From CATQHL01 sp965204655 (GTDB lineage: Bacteria > Actinomycetota > Acidimicrobiia > Acidimicrobiales > CATQHL01), in contig OZ241998.1 of the NCBI GenBank assembly GCA_965204655.1, forward strand, positions 62,001 through 126,000: 64,000 nucleotides of DNA, given 5' to 3'. Shown here one piece after another: positions 8,694 through 17,380 of this stretch. The notes under the pieces are model-generated. The model was given only the letters and a program-made list of their open reading frames with translations. It was not told the DNA's origin and did not search any database. Numbering within the stretch: the stretch's first letter is position 1; each line of letters opens with the position of its first letter. The translations under genes and the position numbers were made by a program.

Positions 8694-8742
8694 CCGAGAT
8701 CGGGGATTCCCCTCGGTCTAGATCCTGGGGGGCTCCTTCGGT

Positions 8743-9702
8743 ATGACTTGGACGAACTTGAGGAATGCCCGATTGTTGAGGACGTCAGTGGTGCTGGCGG
8801 CGCTGGCGGGAATGCTTTCTTGTTCCTCCTGCGCCGACCCCTCCGATGAAACCCCCGCCGGGGAATCTCTTCCCCCGATGTTCGCTGACGCAGACTCTGG
8901 GGAAGGAGTTTTCTCATCAAGCGTCGATCTAGCGGAAGCAGCCGCCGAGATCGCCGACCCCAACGCCGAGCCCAAAACGGCGCTGGGGCGCCTGCGGGCC
9001 CGCTACTTCCCGAAGTGGTCTTCTGATCTGGACTGGGCGTTCCCACCCGATGTGTGCGAGAGCCCTTGGGAACTAGACGCCATCGCCGTAGGGGTGGCCT
9101 ATGCCGACTCACGGGTACTGGGCGACGTCCACAAGGCGGCCGCCCTGGCGGTCATGCGCTACGAACTATTTACCTCCCGCGCCATGTTCGAGCCGAGTGT
9201 GCTTTCGCAAATCTGCCTCTCAACGGTCTCCCTGCCCCCCGCTCGTACGACAAACCTGGCGGTTCTGGCGTCCTATATAGACAGCGGCGCCCGCCGAACT
9301 GAAATCCCAAGTCACCCCTCTTCAGTCGAGATAATCGCCACCGCCCCGGCAGCGGTCTTGGCTGCCGCCTGCGTGAAGCCCGGTTACGCCACCGTCCTCT
9401 CCGCAGATTCTGTAGTGGTGAGTGAGCCTCAGGCGGCTGTTCGTCTGCAGACCTACCTGCTGACGCTGGCTTCCGGTCAGGAGGACGAGGTGGCAGACGT
9501 TACCTTGCGCGTCGCCCGCCTGTTCCATCGTCCGGCGGATGGCTGCGAAGAACTCGTAGAATGGTTGGGCGAATGGAGGCTTCGGGTGGAAGCGTGGATT
9601 GCCGAAGGTCGGTTGTGGAACGCCGCCGATGCGGTGATCACCCAAGAAGAACTCTGCAGCGGAGAACATAAGGCTGAGGATTGCCCGCGCAATTGGATGT
9701 GA
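8743..9702 (+). CDS. putative lipoprotein of unknown function
   Basis: A 319-residue exported protein. Residues 1-27 form a signal peptide with a lipobox-like MLSC near residue 27; a second Cys follows two residues later. The rest is mostly helical and Ala-rich, with a handful of cysteines (for example in DVCESPWE and ELCSGEH). I recognise no family. Its TGA overlaps the ATG of the next gene by one base, so the two are probably translationally coupled and work together at the cell surface. Confidence 0.75.
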   Translation: MTWTNLRNARLLRTSVVLAALAGMLSCSSCADPSDETPAGESLPPMFADADSGEGVFSSSVDLAEAAAEIADPNAEPKTALGRLRARYFPKWSSDLDWAFPPDVCESPWELDAIAVGVAYADSRVLGDVHKAAALAVMRYELFTSRAMFEPSVLSQICLSTVSLPPARTTNLAVLASYIDSGARRTEIPSHPSSVEIIATAPAAVLAAACVKPGYATVLSADSVVVSEPQAAVRLQTYLLTLASGQEDEVADVTLRVARLFHRPADGCEELVEWLGEWRLRVEAWIAEGRLWNAADAVITQEELCSGEHKAEDCPRNWM

Positions 9703-11981
9703 TGAGAATCAGGCTCAAAGACAATCCAACTAAACCACCTAGCAGGTTGCGCAGACGCAGTTGCCTGACAACGGCTATCTGCCTGTTGTTGATCACGCTG
9801 GTGGCCGCTCCGTTCTCAACCGAAACCCTGCCCGGCCCGCTCAAGGACTTGGCAGCGCCTTCCCCGGTGCGGGCTCAAGATCCGGCGCCGGACGACACTG
9901 ACGATGACGACACTGACGAACCGGCCTATACCACGGGTACTCCCGCTTCTTGCCCGAGTTCACCCATCGGGTGGGTGACAAGGAGCGAAAACTGCGAATT
10001 GAACATTCCCGTTCCTTGTCCTACGGGCTATCCGAACCTCTCTTTGTCTTTTCCTGCGTACTGCTACACGGAGGCTTCAGGTGAGGCTTCCAAACCTCCG
10101 GAGTGTTCCAGCCCAGGGGTGAGCAATGCGGTGGTCATTTCGGTCAACGCCAGGACTTGTCGAATACATGTGTTGCGTACCTGCCCGGCCGGGGTCTTGC
10201 TCAGAGAGGGTTGGACGGATGGCACGGACTGGGATGAAGACAGGGACGGCGACGTCGATACCGCGTACGACGCCAATGACGACGACCTAGTTGACGACGA
10301 ACATCACTACTTGAGGTGCAAGGCGATTCAACGCCGTTCATGGACCTGCCCGGACGGCTATTTGACAAGTAACCAATTCAATTCGTGTTACCGCCCAAGC
10401 AGCGGAGAACTAGCGGAAGGTACGACGCATCCGGCTTGTGACACCATCTCCGGCGCTCCCGCCTTCACGGTGCTGGAATGCGGAAGTTACGCAGGTGGCG
10501 ACTACGACAATTCCAGAACGTGTCCCAGCGTTTCGAGCAGTTTCACGGCTGCGACAGGCGGGGCTTCAGCCCTCTACTGGTGTACCTTTGATTCCGCAAA
10601 ATTGAACGTGGATTGCAACAGGACAACCGTACCGAGCGGAGCCGACTGCGCCGTCAATACGGCGTACTGTTTGATGCGGGCGAGCCGGACAGGAGGTTGC
10701 GACGCAATCCTAAGAAACTTGACTTGCGCTCGCCTTCAGGCAGCGTACGTAGACGCAACCAACAAGGAAACGGCCGGGCAGAACGCCAGCCGCAGCGGAT
10801 GTTCTCCTTGTTTAGTGCTGCCCTTTGCGAGCGTGTCGGGGAGTTGTCCCGATGAGATCACCGGTCAACCTACGAACAGTTTGGCTAATCGGGCTTATAT
10901 TGCCAGCGTCAAAAGCAACGGAGGGCATCTAAGAAGGGGTTCTTCTAGTTGCCAAAACCCTCCGCCTGGCCGCTTAGAGATGAGATCGCTTCACCAAACG
11001 AGGCTGCCGGTAGTGAACATAGACTTAATACTCACCTTTAGGGATATTCCGGAATTTTCTTACAGTTATAGTCCTAGGTACGACAATCCAATAAACGTTT
11101 ACGGCAGGAATACGATATATGAGAATAGATACATCAATATCCTAACGGATGATGAAACGATTAGGCTTGCCAGAATTCCGACAGGTACGCAGACGTCCTG
11201 GTCTAGTGTAGGGGAGTGTGCCGTTGATTTTGCCCCCGTGTTCTTCATTAAAGTGGAAGAACTCTGGCCGGGTAATAGCGCAGATCATAGAACGAGAATA
11301 ATCAATCTATTTGGGTCGGATGCATTGGACTGGTGGAACGATCTGACGACGGAAGAAAAAACTAGGTTGAATACAGCGTATGGCCAGAATCTCTACTCGG
11401 CGGAACACAATTGCCATTTGGAGCCGCCGATCTGGTGTAAGTGGAAGCCGGAGAAGGCGGGCTATTACAGTGTGACTGGTTTGACTATTGCACGAGCTAC
11501 AGAAAAGGAATTTGCTTTGAGAAATCCTAGTACTGGCGAGCGCATACCGACTTCAGGTGAATCATTCGACCTCTGGGAAGCAGTATTCCCGATAACACGA
11601 AAGCAATCCACGATTGCGAATCAGCTAAGAGATTATTTTGACGGTGCCAAGATTCAAATTCCGAGTTCAATCTGGCACTCTAGTGGAAGCAGCCAGACTT
11701 CTGACCATGAAGGTAATCAAATTACAGTTTACTATGATTATGCTAGTGCTATAACAAAGATAATAGATTCCGGCGGCAACACAATCACGCTAGGAGACAA
11801 CGGTAGTATAAACGACGAGGTAACGGCCGCAATTCTAATGGGGAAAATAGATCCGGAAGCTCTAAATTCTTTCGTAATAGGAGGAAGTGGCAGCCGAGAC
11901 TACGGGATTTATACCGAGACTGAACCTATCGGTGTGCAGGTTAACGAAGTACGAGTTCTTACTCGCAAACCTTCAGGTTAA
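9702..11981 (+). CDS. large secreted Cys-rich protein of unknown function
   Basis: A 759-residue protein starting at the ATG that overlaps the previous stop (TGATG). A basic n-region and one hydrophobic helix (about residues 21-37) look like a signal peptide or anchor, followed by an acidic stretch of D and T. The first half (about 70-400) has many cysteines in short CPxG or SCP segments resembling those in the giant protease at 57-62 kb. The second half has few cysteines and is clearly more AT-rich, with codons such as ATA, AGA and TTA rare in neighbouring genes. Near the end, an EVRVLTRKPSG tail suggests a complete C terminus. No recognised domain; a surface-exposed role is inferred from the signal and cysteine pattern. 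Confidence 0.72.
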   Translation: MRIRLKDNPTKPPSRLRRRSCLTTAICLLLITLVAAPFSTETLPGPLKDLAAPSPVRAQDPAPDDTDDDDTDEPAYTTGTPASCPSSPIGWVTRSENCELNIPVPCPTGYPNLSLSFPAYCYTEASGEASKPPECSSPGVSNAVVISVNARTCRIHVLRTCPAGVLLREGWTDGTDWDEDRDGDVDTAYDANDDDLVDDEHHYLRCKAIQRRSWTCPDGYLTSNQFNSCYRPSSGELAEGTTHPACDTISGAPAFTVLECGSYAGGDYDNSRTCPSVSSSFTAATGGASALYWCTFDSAKLNVDCNRTTVPSGADCAVNTAYCLMRASRTGGCDAILRNLTCARLQAAYVDATNKETAGQNASRSGCSPCLVLPFASVSGSCPDEITGQPTNSLANRAYIASVKSNGGHLRRGSSSCQNPPPGRLEMRSLHQTRLPVVNIDLILTFRDIPEFSYSYSPRYDNPINVYGRNTIYENRYINILTDDETIRLARIPTGTQTSWSSVGECAVDFAPVFFIKVEELWPGNSADHRTRIINLFGSDALDWWNDLTTEEKTRLNTAYGQNLYSAEHNCHLEPPIWCKWKPEKAGYYSVTGLTIARATEKEFALRNPSTGERIPTSGESFDLWEAVFPITRKQSTIANQLRDYFDGAKIQIPSSIWHSSGSSQTSDHEGNQITVYYDYASAITKIIDSGGNTITLGDNGSINDEVTAAILMGKIDPEALNSFVIGGSGSRDYGIYTETEPIGVQVNEVRVLTRKPSG

Positions 11982-11996
11982 GACTCAGCCTTAACC
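11976..11996. terminator. small hairpin between convergent stop codons
   Basis: GGTTAAG (11976-11982) and CTTAACC (11990-11996) pair around a seven-base loop. The TAA stops of both convergent genes lie in the stem. There is no T-run, so a bidirectional terminator role is only a guess. Confidence 0.3.
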
Positions 11997-12752
11997 CACG
12001 CCAAACCTGACGGCGGCCTCCATGGAGTCGAATCTACGCAGTATATCGTTTTGCAGTACCTGGAGATCAGGGCTGTTCGGATGGCGGGGGCGGGGCAAGT
12101 CGACCGGTATGTCGTCGTAGATGACGCCTCCCGGACGCATCATGATAATCCGGTCAGCGAGTTCCACCGCTTCGTTGACGTCGTGTGTAACCAATATCGC
12201 TGTCTTGCGCGTCTGAATCCATATCCGCTGGAGGTAGTCGCGCAGGGAGCGTCCGGTTAAGGCGTCTAGGTGGCTGAAGGGCTCGTCCATCAGGAGTATG
12301 TCGGGGTTTACTAGGAAAGCGCGTGCTATGTTGACCCGCTGCTGCATGCCGGCGGATAGTTGCGAGGGATATAGGTCGGCTACCTCGCTGAGGCCCACCA
12401 TAGAAAGATAGAACTCGGCTTCACGTCGCGACCTGTCCGACTTGCGGTCCAACACGAAAAGCATGTTGTTGACAATCGTTCGCCAGGGGAGCAGGCGGGG
12501 TTCCTGGAATACGTAACTGATGTGGGCAGGCACGCCGTCCTGAACAGAGCGTACGGTTCCCGACGTGGGCTGCTCGACGCCAGCGACGATGTTGAGCAGG
12601 GTCGTCTTGCCGCACCCCGACGGTCCTACTATGGCTACGAGCACGTTGCCGGTGATCGACATGTTCACACCGCCTACCGCCTGCACCTGGTTGGGCTGAT
12701 TGGTAGTGGGGGGGAAGATCTTCGTGAGGTTTTCGATCAGGATGGTGGCCAT
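11991..12752 (-). CDS. ABC transporter ATP-binding protein, NitT/TauT (SsuB-like) family
   Basis: The 253-residue cytosolic ATPase that powers the importer encoded upstream. Walker A is GPSGCGKTT, the Q-loop lies in VFQEPRLLPW, Walker B is ILLMDEP and the switch His is in VTHDVNE. The signature motif reads LSAGMQQR rather than the common LSGGMQQR, a Gly-to-Ala change that may matter because that Gly contacts ATP gamma-phosphate. It follows its permease gene by 6 bp and is the last gene of the minus-strand run. Family substrates are nitrate, sulfonates, pyrimidine precursors and similar small anions; the substrate here is not known. Confidence 0.93.
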   Translation of the reverse strand: MATILIENLTKIFPPTTNQPNQVQAVGGVNMSITGNVLVAIVGPSGCGKTTLLNIVAGVEQPTSGTVRSVQDGVPAHISYVFQEPRLLPWRTIVNNMLFVLDRKSDRSRREAEFYLSMVGLSEVADLYPSQLSAGMQQRVNIARAFLVNPDILLMDEPFSHLDALTGRSLRDYLQRIWIQTRKTAILVTHDVNEAVELADRIIMMRPGGVIYDDIPVDLPRPRHPNSPDLQVLQNDILRRFDSMEAAVRFGVG

Positions 12753-12758
12753 GAGGTC

Positions 12759-13727
12759 CTATCTTTCTGCGAATGTCTGGCTTTCTTGGGGGCGTTCAGG
12801 GTTGTTCTGAAGCGTGTTTGGCTGAGGGGCGTCGAAGGTGTCGTTTTCCTCAAACGTCAGCAGGGGGCGTTCATTCCAGCGGAAGGCGCGCCTTTCCAGA
12901 GGTCTCATCAAAAAGCGGTCGATGAGCATTATCAGCAGGATGAACAGAAGCACCCAGGACACGAAGCCCGGGAACTCCTGAAAGTCATGCAGGAACTTTG
13001 CTCGCGCTCCCACACCGGACGTGGAGCCGAACCATTCAACGATCAGCAAGCTGTTCCAGCCCGCCATAAGAGCCAACCTGACGCCGGTGATGGCGCTCGG
13101 CAGAGTTCCTCCTAGGATCAGGTGCTGCGTACGGCGTAGAAGCGGTACACGGTAGGAGTTGCACATCTCCACGAGCCCTTTGTCGATGTTGCGCACTCCG
13201 GCACTCACGCTCACAGCCACGAACGGGGTAACGGTCAGAACCACTGCAAAGATCGGGCCTTGCGAAGTCAGGTTGAACCAGAGCGTGGAAAGGAATGCCC
13301 ATACCACCGAGGGTAGAGCCAGTAATGCGAGGGTGGTGTCGTTGAGGAGACCGCGCGCAATTGAAGACGCTCCGATGAGTACCCCTAGCCCAAATCCCGC
13401 CGGAATGCCGATGAGCAGACCGATTCCGTAGCGCTGAAGGCTCGTCAGGAGCGGTCCCCAGAAGTTGCCTCTGAGAGCCCCAGAGTGGATTCCTCCGGTC
13501 AGTTCAGTGATAAAGAAGCTGACCACTTCTTGGATGCCCGGGATTCGAGCGTTGGTGAAGGCGACGAGTTGCCATACCGCCAGAAGTATCCCGATGGACA
13601 GAAGGCGAATAAACCAAGGGCGCCGCAGCACACCGCCGGCCTTTGCCTGCCCCAGCCGAGGTTCGCTCCTGGGGAGTTCTTTAGGTATGGCGTCGGGAAG
13701 CGTGCGGGGGTTTCCGAAGTCAGTCAT
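12759..13727 (-). CDS. ABC transporter permease, NitT/TauT family (second)
   Basis: A 322-residue integral membrane protein with about six helices after a 35-residue cytosolic N terminus. The binding-protein-dependent transport motif is seen in the MCNSYRVPLLRRTQHLILGGTLPS segment (EAA loop), which contacts the ATPase. It has a longer C-terminal tail than usual (about 50 polar residues after the last helix). It lies 8 bp after the first permease; the two probably form a heterodimeric channel. Confidence 0.92.
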   Translation of the reverse strand: MTDFGNPRTLPDAIPKELPRSEPRLGQAKAGGVLRRPWFIRLLSIGILLAVWQLVAFTNARIPGIQEVVSFFITELTGGIHSGALRGNFWGPLLTSLQRYGIGLLIGIPAGFGLGVLIGASSIARGLLNDTTLALLALPSVVWAFLSTLWFNLTSQGPIFAVVLTVTPFVAVSVSAGVRNIDKGLVEMCNSYRVPLLRRTQHLILGGTLPSAITGVRLALMAGWNSLLIVEWFGSTSGVGARAKFLHDFQEFPGFVSWVLLFILLIMLIDRFLMRPLERRAFRWNERPLLTFEENDTFDAPQPNTLQNNPERPQESQTFAER

Positions 13728-13735
13728 AGTCTTCC

Positions 13736-14569
13736 TCAGGATTCCCCTAAGCGCCAGTGAGAAGCCCAGCGCTCTATTTGCCGAAGTACTAGGTGCTCAA
13801 AGATGAGCATTACGGCTATGAACAGGACGGTCCAGGCCAACATGGCCTGTATGTCGTAACGTTCAAAGCTCGATCGGATCTGAAATCCAATTCCTCTTGA
13901 GGCGGCAAAGACCTCGCTCAGAAGTTCCATGCGCCAAGCCACGGCAAACGCTAGCCGCGCTCCGCCGAGCAAAGAGAGGAGTGAAGAGGGCAGCAGGACA
14001 TCCCGAACGATCTGTTGGCGTGTTCGGCCGAAGGCTTCGCTCATGATGATCAGCCTGCGATCAACGCCAGTGATTCCTTGAGCCACGTTGATCGTGATGT
14101 ACGGGGTCGCAACCAACATCGTGGTCAGGATTGGGCCGGCAGGGGAGATCCCGAACAGGATCAGCGACAGCACGGCGAAACCAATCGTAGGAATCCCGAC
14201 GATCAGCTGCAGCAGATTTTGCAGCAGGTTCCTCCACCATTCGTTGTAGGCAATGAGGAGTCCTAGGATGGCGCTCAGAGCGATGGCTAGCAGGAAGCCG
14301 CTCAGCAACCTAGAAAGGCTGCTCCAAAGGTTCGCTCCGAAGCCGCCGCCTGAGATTATCTCTCCTGCCCGGCGGATTACCAAGTGAGGGGCGGGCAGCC
14401 TCGGATCGTTGATGATTACGTTAGAGAACAGGTACCAGATGCCGATGAAGGCGCCCCAGCCGACGAGTACGCTGAGTCTCACACCCCAACGACGCCAGAC
14501 CGCCTTGCGCGCCTCTTGAGCGGAAAGTTCAGCGATAGAACTGGGAGTCAGGGAGGCGACGTCTGTCAT
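13736..14569 (-). CDS. ABC transporter permease, NitT/TauT family (first)
   Basis: A 277-residue membrane protein of normal family length with six predicted helices. The EAA-type loop is in the SEAFGRTRQQIVRDVLLPSS stretch, with the conserved helix-turn-helix and Gly-Gly after it (LLGGARLAFAVAW). It sits 5 bp after the binding-protein gene and 8 bp before the second permease, a typical importer operon. Confidence 0.92.
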   Translation of the reverse strand: MTDVASLTPSSIAELSAQEARKAVWRRWGVRLSVLVGWGAFIGIWYLFSNVIINDPRLPAPHLVIRRAGEIISGGGFGANLWSSLSRLLSGFLLAIALSAILGLLIAYNEWWRNLLQNLLQLIVGIPTIGFAVLSLILFGISPAGPILTTMLVATPYITINVAQGITGVDRRLIIMSEAFGRTRQQIVRDVLLPSSLLSLLGGARLAFAVAWRMELLSEVFAASRGIGFQIRSSFERYDIQAMLAWTVLFIAVMLIFEHLVLRQIERWASHWRLGES

Positions 14570-14574
14570 TCTGT

Positions 14575-15771
14575 CTACTCTTCCTCTGTTCCCTTACCGG
14601 GTGTGGAAAGACGGTCAGTAAGTCGTCCTAGGTCTCCCCCTGTATCGCTCCCGGATCCCCCAGGTTTCAAGATGTTTTCTAAGGCGGCGATCTCGCCCGC
14701 GAAAGAAAGATCGAATTGGGGGTTGGTTGCGTCTGGATCGACTAGTGCGGATTCCAGCATTCGGGAGAATATGTCGGAATTGGTGGCTTGGTCGTCCATA
14801 CCTACATAGATGGAGGGAACGATCCAGTCCCGTTCATTGACGTAATTGATCATCCATTCGATCTGTCCGTCACCTTCAATTGAGAAGAACGTCGGATAGT
14901 TGGTGATGATCCTTGCCTTGTTCAACTTCCATTCCTTGAGGGCTTCCTCCCAGAGGGACAGCAGAAAGTCGATAGAACGTTGATTGTTCTCAAACCAGTT
15001 TCTGTCAACCACGAATACTTCGTCTAGTGGCAGCGCAGAGGCGGATTCAGCGACTTCCTCTGAATAGAGTTCTGCGGCGGAGCGTCCGTCGTAGACGGCT
15101 CTCAAATCGCCTGAACTGAGATGGGAGGCGCTGGAGTCGGGGAGGCAGATACAAGCGTCTACCTGTCCGCGAATCACCAAGTCGGCGACGATCGTGGAAT
15201 TAACGAACTCAAGGGAGAAGTCCCTTCCATTCTCCTTGAGGTCTAGGCCGTAGAGTTCTCTTGCTAGCACTCCCCACAACCTCGTGGATTCAACGGAGTT
15301 GCTGACAGCGATTTTCCTGCCCACTAGGTCTTCCAGGGAGTTGACCTGAGAATGACGATGTACCCCCAGGAAACTGCGGTCGTAGGTTAGCTTGCCCAGG
15401 ATCACGGCGTCGCGTTCCGACTGCCGTACGATGTCGGCGACATCCATGGCGTTCATGATCACTATGTCGGCGTGACCGCCGGCAAAGACCCCGAAGTGAT
15501 TAGAGAGGGTGTTATCGGCGACGCGAATGTTCCAGTTGCTTTCCCACTTCGAGAGTGTGCCGCTGTCTTTCAGCCAATTCCAGAGCGGGTTCGGGCGAAT
15601 GGCCAAGTTGATGACTGCCGCCGCCTCTTGCGGGTTTGCGGGTGGAGGATCACCGGGAGAGGTGTCGGGTGAACTGTTCCCCGATGCTGCGCCTCCTCCA
15701 CAGGACGTCAGAATGGCGGTCACCGTTAGGAGGGCTGTCAGCATGCACGACGGCTTGCGCCCTCTACCCAC
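14575..15771 (-). CDS. ABC transporter substrate-binding lipoprotein, NMT1/THI5-like
   Basis: A 398-residue lipoprotein. I place the start at GTG 15769-15771, which has GGAAGG 8 bases upstream and gives a basic n-region (GRGRK), a hydrophobic core and lipobox ILTSC. The mature part has the bilobal binding-protein pattern of the NMT1/SsuA group, with LAIRPNPLWNW, HADIVIMNAMDVAD and KIAVSNSVEST segments. It overlaps the upstream binding-protein gene by 8 bp and is followed by both permeases and the ATPase, so it is the expected partner of this importer. The ligand is unknown. Confidence 0.88.
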   Translation of the reverse strand: MGRGRKPSCMLTALLTVTAILTSCGGGAASGNSSPDTSPGDPPPANPQEAAAVINLAIRPNPLWNWLKDSGTLSKWESNWNIRVADNTLSNHFGVFAGGHADIVIMNAMDVADIVRQSERDAVILGKLTYDRSFLGVHRHSQVNSLEDLVGRKIAVSNSVESTRLWGVLARELYGLDLKENGRDFSLEFVNSTIVADLVIRGQVDACICLPDSSASHLSSGDLRAVYDGRSAAELYSEEVAESASALPLDEVFVVDRNWFENNQRSIDFLLSLWEEALKEWKLNKARIITNYPTFFSIEGDGQIEWMINYVNERDWIVPSIYVGMDDQATNSDIFSRMLESALVDPDATNPQFDLSFAGEIAALENILKPGGSGSDTGGDLGRLTDRLSTPGKGTEEE

Positions 15772-17380
15772 TGGTTGACCCTTCCGCTCCCTGCTTGTCG
15801 ATGTTCTCAAGGACTTCGGAAACATCGGTCCACCCTTTGCCTTCGATGGGGCGTAGACAACCCCAAGCGTTGAGAGCGCAAGCAGGATCGGCTTTGAGGG
15901 CTCGCATGTTGTCTGATCCGAACCTGTCTTCTGAATTGAATCCGATGTGGAGACCGTGAAGGGCGGTGAAACTGGTTTCTCCCAGAGCGGCGACCAGGGA
16001 CTCGCGTGTCAAGGAGATTCCTGCTTTTGAAATTGCGCCGAAGATTACGTCGAGCGCGTCGCACATCGACATCATCAGTACCCAGGCGTCGGTGTGGTGC
16101 CGATAGGAAAAGGGCTCGACGTCCAAGCTGTTGCGAAGGGTATGGCATCCCTGGTCCAAGCCTGTCAGCGGGTCTCCCGGTGTTCTCCAAGAACTGGCTT
16201 GGACGAGATTCACGGATTGGCGGTCGGGTGCCCTGCCCAAGATCAGACTGGCCGTCTGGATGTCGTTTACTATCCAGGTAGGAAACCAATCGATCAAGTC
16301 GGCCTTGATCATGAGGCGACGCGTATGCGCCCAGTTGCTGTCGGACACTACGGCAGTGATTCCCCCCGCCTGCATCTGAGCGGCCATGTTCGCGTAGAAA
16401 TCGTCCATAGCGGTTAGAGTTTCCACGGCCTCTTCGCTGAGGGGTGTATCTCCGGTACCGGCTTCATAGTGCCTTTTTTGCTCTTCCAGGAGCAGGATTC
16501 GAATATCTTCGAACGCCTCAGGTATTGGAATATTGGCTTCGATTCGAAGCCCCAGACTTTCAGCAAAGGCGGCAATTTCCGCGACCTTTGCATTGGTGTT
16601 ATCTGTTTCGGGGTCAGTGGGTTTGGTGTACAGGAGAGCCAATCGATCGCTCGGCCCTATTTCGCCAACGTCAGAGGCTGTTATGAGGCTGCCCTTGAAT
16701 TGATACTGGCTGGAGCCGCGGTCGTCGAAGAGAAGTCCGCCTGACATGGCGAAATACTCTTCTGAGAGAGAAGAGTTGATGGACAGCGTCGGGATTCCGG
16801 CGGCTAAGGTCAGACAATTGAAGAGTACTTCGCTCATTCGCAGTGACAGAATCATTAAGGGTTGCTGCCCGGGCAACTCCGTGCACATTCTTATGATTTC
16901 CTCTTCGGCGTTGGCAACGTCCCAAATGTTGATCAGGGGCTCAAAACAGTTGCCGTTTACTCCGCCATGCCTGTTTATCTCGTTGATGTAGGACTGCATT
17001 ATCAGGTTGAGGGGTTCTAGATCCAAGACCTCCAAGCCAATCTGGGCTAGATTTTGGAGGTCGGGCTCTATCCATGCGATTTTGAACCTTCGCTGAGAGC
17101 CCTCCTCCCCGGAGAGGGCGTCCGAGCAGTTGCCGCCGCCCATCGGGCTTCCGCCTGCTGCCCTGATTCCTTCTCCTGGTCTGGTGTCGGCCAGGGTTCC
17201 GACTTGAGCCGATGCGTCCTCGGCTGTTGGAGTTCCGCTTTCTCCAGGGGTCCCTCCGCCTCCTCCGCAGGCGGACGCTAGAAGCGAGATTGCGAGGAGA
17301 CCGGCAACTAGCAGCCGGACGTTTTGGGGCGATGGTCTGCGGTTTTGGAGTTTGGGGTCTGAGCGTAAGTTGATATTCAT
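15764..17380 (-). CDS. periplasmic-binding-protein type I lipoprotein (branched-chain amino acid-type)
   Basis: A 538-residue lipoprotein starting at ATG 17378-17380, whose A is shared with the TGA of the gene before it. The signal peptide ends in LLASAC followed by a poly-Gly stretch. The mature protein matches the Leu/Ile/Val-binding (Peripla_BP_6) fold: FKIAWIEPDL near the start, a YINEINRHGGVNG segment typical of the family, and a long two-lobe body. It is about 150 residues longer than E. coli LivJ. It does not belong to the NitT/TauT family of the downstream transporter, so this importer has two unrelated candidate receptors, or this one is a sensor. Confidence 0.85.
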   Translation of the reverse strand: MNINLRSDPKLQNRRPSPQNVRLLVAGLLAISLLASACGGGGGTPGESGTPTAEDASAQVGTLADTRPGEGIRAAGGSPMGGGNCSDALSGEEGSQRRFKIAWIEPDLQNLAQIGLEVLDLEPLNLIMQSYINEINRHGGVNGNCFEPLINIWDVANAEEEIIRMCTELPGQQPLMILSLRMSEVLFNCLTLAAGIPTLSINSSLSEEYFAMSGGLLFDDRGSSQYQFKGSLITASDVGEIGPSDRLALLYTKPTDPETDNTNAKVAEIAAFAESLGLRIEANIPIPEAFEDIRILLLEEQKRHYEAGTGDTPLSEEAVETLTAMDDFYANMAAQMQAGGITAVVSDSNWAHTRRLMIKADLIDWFPTWIVNDIQTASLILGRAPDRQSVNLVQASSWRTPGDPLTGLDQGCHTLRNSLDVEPFSYRHHTDAWVLMMSMCDALDVIFGAISKAGISLTRESLVAALGETSFTALHGLHIGFNSEDRFGSDNMRALKADPACALNAWGCLRPIEGKGWTDVSEVLENIDKQGAEGSTSG

